Under the pieces are notes generated by a model. The model searched no databases, was not told the DNA's origin, and was given only the letters and a program-made list of their open reading frames with translations. From Butyriboletus loyo (Eukaryota; Basidiomycota; Agaricomycetes; Boletales; Boletaceae): a DNA stretch of 17,267 nt. The stretch lies in assembly GCA_038093515.1 (NCBI GenBank), contig JBBPSI010000381.1:1-17267 (forward strand), read 5' to 3'. Of the stretch, positions 15,109 through 17,267 are shown one piece after another. Position 1 is the stretch's first letter. Each line of letters starts with the position of its first letter. A program made the position numbers and the translations under genes.

Positions 15109-16305
15109 ATGTCAGATCCAGGGTCCTCCCACACTCCACATGCCCCCGCCCCCGGATATGACGACCAAACCCTGCGCGCCCTCTTTGTGCAGTGGTTGGA
15201 AAAAGATCAGCAAGGAGGAATTTCAAAGAAGGTTGCTGACCCAGGAGAATGGGATGGCGATCGGGAAAAGTTCCACCACTGGTGGACCTCCCTCAAGGTC
15301 TGGGTCTCCGTCAATAGCTGGAAGACCGACAAGCTCCGAACGGTGGCAGTTCTTAGCCGCATTAAGGGAAAAGGCCAAGACTTTTCTCAAATCCTCTTAG
15401 AAGACTATGTTACCGAAGAGGAAAAATACATCGATCCCAAAGACAGACATATGGGAAAAAAGGGAGATTTGGCATGGCCTGATTGGGACAACCTTCAGGA
15501 CACCATACGGAGCCACTTCCAAATTGACGTCTTAGCTCACCAGGCGTTGATCAAATTAACGGCCCTTACCCAGGGTCAACAACAGATCGATGTGTTCATT
15601 GAGAGGTTCAAAGTCCTCTACCGTCAATCCAAGTGTGAGCCGAAGCACACGCTCGAACTTCTCAAACGTGCTGTGAAGTACGAAATATACAAGCAGGTTT
15701 GCTTGGCCAACGACGAGGACACTTTGACGGACTTCTCCCTCCTTACAGAGGAAATTCGGAGGATGGGTCGAGTCTTCGAACAAATGCAGGCCGAAAGGGG
15801 AAACAGGCAAGCCCGACAATGGCGCCCGTATTCCCAACAGCCACAACGTAGTTACCCGGCTCCTAAAGGACCCCCACCTGGCTATACTGCTGTCAGGACT
15901 CAACCAGGGCGTGGTGCCCCGATGGATCTTAGCGCCCAGCAGTCAGGTCCCGAAACTCGGACTTGTTTTGGCTGTGGCAACGTCGGGCACATCCGCCCCA
16001 ATTGTCCTCAGAACCCCAACCGTCGGGACAAAGTTGGCTCCAACGCTCGTCCAAAAGTACGGCAGCAATGGATTCAGCAAGCCGACGGGACCTACGTACA
16101 AGGATGGGTTCCAGTTAACTCCACGGAGGTAGCCCCTCCAAACAATTATCAGTCAAGGCCTTTACCGGCACCACCTGTGGTTGGAGCACCACAACAAGGA
16201 GAAACCTCCCAATGCGCCATGTATATGGGAGAAGATGTGAGAGCTTACTGGGCGGACTTGTTCACTTGCGAAGCAAAGGAAAAGGCCGCACGGTCTTTAA
16301 AATAG
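15109..16305 (+). CDS. gag: Gypsy-2 Gag polyprotein
   Basis: A 398-codon intact frame. Residues ~40-230 have the Ty3/Gypsy capsid pattern (EWDGDREKFHHWWTSLKVWV; LIKLTALTQGQQQIDVFIERF; FKVLYRQSKCEPKHTL). A basic, Gln/Pro-rich stretch follows, and then one canonical CCHC knuckle C286-FGC-GNVG-H-IRPN-C299 for binding genomic RNA. The C-terminal ~100 residues are Pro-rich. It ends in codons TCT TTA AAA TAG, which carry a frameshift heptamer. Gag is the particle shell of the retrotransposon; the frame of 15109 was chosen because the alternative 15098 start is in another frame without Gag similarity. Confidence 0.92.
   Translation: MSDPGSSHTPHAPAPGYDDQTLRALFVQWLEKDQQGGISKKVADPGEWDGDREKFHHWWTSLKVWVSVNSWKTDKLRTVAVLSRIKGKGQDFSQILLEDYVTEEEKYIDPKDRHMGKKGDLAWPDWDNLQDTIRSHFQIDVLAHQALIKLTALTQGQQQIDVFIERFKVLYRQSKCEPKHTLELLKRAVKYEIYKQVCLANDEDTLTDFSLLTEEIRRMGRVFEQMQAERGNRQARQWRPYSQQPQRSYPAPKGPPPGYTAVRTQPGRGAPMDLSAQQSGPETRTCFGCGNVGHIRPNCPQNPNRRDKVGSNARPKVRQQWIQQADGTYVQGWVPVNSTEVAPPNNYQSRPLPAPPVVGAPQQGETSQCAMYMGEDVRAYWADLFTCEAKEKAARSLK
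16296..16302 (+). promoter_or_regulatory. -1 ribosomal frameshift heptamer T-TTA-AAA at the gag stop
   Basis: In the gag frame the bases read T TTA AAA TAG, fitting the X XXY YYZ slippery rule (UUUAAAA) with the gag stop next. Slipping back one base gives TTT AAA ATA GAG, exactly the open pol frame. A 5-bp stem CTTAG (16314-16318)/CTAAG (16330-16334) lies 11 nt downstream and could be the stimulator, though it is short. Confidence 0.78.
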
Positions 16306-17267
16306 AGAAGTCGCTTAGTGCAGGGGTGTCTAAGGGACGGAACAATTCTTCTTCTTCTTCTTCTTCTTTTCGAAATTCTTTCTCTTCACTATCCACATTT
16401 TCGGACTTTAGCGTAGACGAAAATGAACTTTTAGATAAGGAACCTGAGTTGTCGATTAGTTCGGTGTTTACGAATTCGTCTTCGGATGTAAGCGTAGATG
16501 TTCCCGGATTGGTTGATTACGAAGGGGACGATGACCCTCTCCCATGTATAACAAATATTTCTATAGAACCCAAAAGAGGGCCTCCAATTGGGAGCTCGGC
16601 GCCGGGAAAGAGCGTGCTTAATTCTCTTTTGAGACAAATGAACACGCAATCTTCGCTTTCTTCTTCTTCTAATTATAAAGCCCCTACAAAATCTTCCTTG
16701 ATGTTCGGTGGAGATTATTCCCCGGTGGTGAAAATCACTTACCAGTCAAATGCTACTTGGCGAACTCGTTCGCTTAAAGCTTTGCTGGATACGGGAGCAG
16801 TTAACACCTTCATCGACAAAAACTATTGCGATACACGCAAAATTGATTTGATTCCGTTACCAAGATCCATGGAAGTTATTAATGCCGACGGCTCTAAAGG
16901 AGCAATAGGTCGCATTACACACAAAGCTTCCTTGTTTATGGAAATTGATGGACATTACGAAGCCATCGAGGCTTACGTTTCACTTCTTGGCTCTCACCAA
17001 ATGATTATTGGCTATGACTGGTTCGCACGCCATAATCCAGACATTGATTGGTGTTTCAAAACCATTTCTTTCAATCATTGTTCCCCTTATTGTAAAGTTA
17101 TCGCAGCTTCTATTTCTTCATCAAACCTTACTTCTTGCTGTACTATAGAGCCCGGAGTCGCCGAAAAGGTACCCGCAGCGTTCCACGATTACTTAGATGT
17201 TTTCTCTGAGGACGAGGCAGCAAGAATGCCCGAGTGGAAGCCATGGGATCACGCAATAGATCTCAAA
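16296..17267 (+). CDS. pol: Gypsy-2 Pol, 5' part (linker, protease, start of RT; partial)
   Basis: Open in the -1 frame relative to gag from the heptamer to the window end, with no stop. A Ser-rich acidic linker comes first (seven TTC/TCT repeats at 16346-16366 encode a serine run; more Ser near 16659-16670). The aspartic protease has ALLDTGAVNTFID (Asp at 16788-16790) and MIIGYDWFARHNP, typical of retropepsins. The window closes in the RT N-terminal approach (FHDYLDVFSEDEAARMP, DHAIDL). RT, RNase H and integrase would follow. The protein would be made as Gag-Pol by frameshifting. Confidence 0.9.
16346..16366 (+). repeat. (TTC)7 microsatellite coding for a serine run in the pol linker
   Basis: Seven tandem TTC units; in the pol frame they are read as TCT (Ser). 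They lie about 45 nt after the frameshift site in an unstructured linker, where length variation would be tolerated. Confidence 0.85.

Larger units (their letters stand above)
13703..17267 (+). mobile_element. Gypsy-2: well-preserved Ty3/Gypsy element (right part outside window)
   Basis: 5' LTR, primer-binding site, leader, small membrane ORF, gag, -1 frameshift site, pol start. Gag and all visible pol are open, and CGA codons remain in pol, unlike Gypsy-1 and Copia. It is therefore the youngest layer of the nest. The same LTR family left the solo LTR at 6182-6702. Confidence 0.9.

Noticed and set aside
16431..16649. 72-codon minus-strand ORF
   Set aside because: Antisense to the open pol linker, no family resemblance.

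Overview
The window looks like a repeat-rich piece of a filamentous fungal genome, most likely a basidiomycete (Agaricomycetes-like). Reasons: two host genes with many 47-55 nt GT-AG introns, a SCAP-like sterol-sensing protein, an MSC7-like aldehyde dehydrogenase, and Ty3/Gypsy and Ty1/Copia retrotransposons of types common in mushroom-forming fungi. I cannot name the genus. No rRNA, tRNA or CRISPR array was seen. About 85% of the window is retrotransposon sequence.

Host part (1-2481, minus strand): the 5' end of a SCAP-like gene (32-925, running off the left edge), a ~310 nt intergenic/promoter stretch holding the palindrome ATCACGTGAT, and the 3' half of an aldehyde dehydrogenase gene (1237-2481) in seven exons, one of them only 5 nt long. 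The dehydrogenase ends abruptly against a truncated LTR and its N-terminal half is missing.

Gypsy-1 (2482-9039): an old, defective chromodomain Ty3/Gypsy element with diverged LTRs, almost no gag, and a pol frame broken by ten in-frame TGA codons. Each sits where a CpG transition in CGA would create it. The second catalytic Asp of the reverse transcriptase is also Asn. In contrast, an extra 420-codon ORF with three zinc knuckles lies between pol and the 3' LTR and is open throughout; it starts directly after the pol stop, in the same frame. A 521-bp solo LTR of a second family sits in the integrase gene with a perfect 5-bp target duplication.

Copia (9040-13702): a decayed Ty1/Copia element that has lost its 5' end at the Gypsy-1 junction. 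It has an unusual, unrecognised ~470-codon ORF ahead of gag, a gag without a zinc knuckle, protease, GAG-pre-integrase, and the start of the integrase. The integrase is split by an 822-bp solo LTR (apparently minus strand, 5-bp target duplication) and then by Gypsy-2.

Gypsy-2 (13703 to right edge): a well-preserved Ty3/Gypsy element of the same family as the solo LTR in Gypsy-1: 5' LTR, primer-binding site, a ~620 nt leader with mini-hairpins, a small membrane-segment ORF in frame with gag, intact gag with a CCHC knuckle, a canonical -1 frameshift heptamer directly before the gag stop, and an open pol (linker, protease, start of RT) running off the window.

Regulatory patterns stand out. All three LTR families carry a GCACAG/CTGTGC-type or related GGTCTG/CAGACC palindrome just upstream of the TATA box. 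Both Gypsy-1 LTRs keep a four-unit heat-shock-type element, and the Gypsy-2 family LTRs carry paired E-boxes plus a TGACGTCA site.
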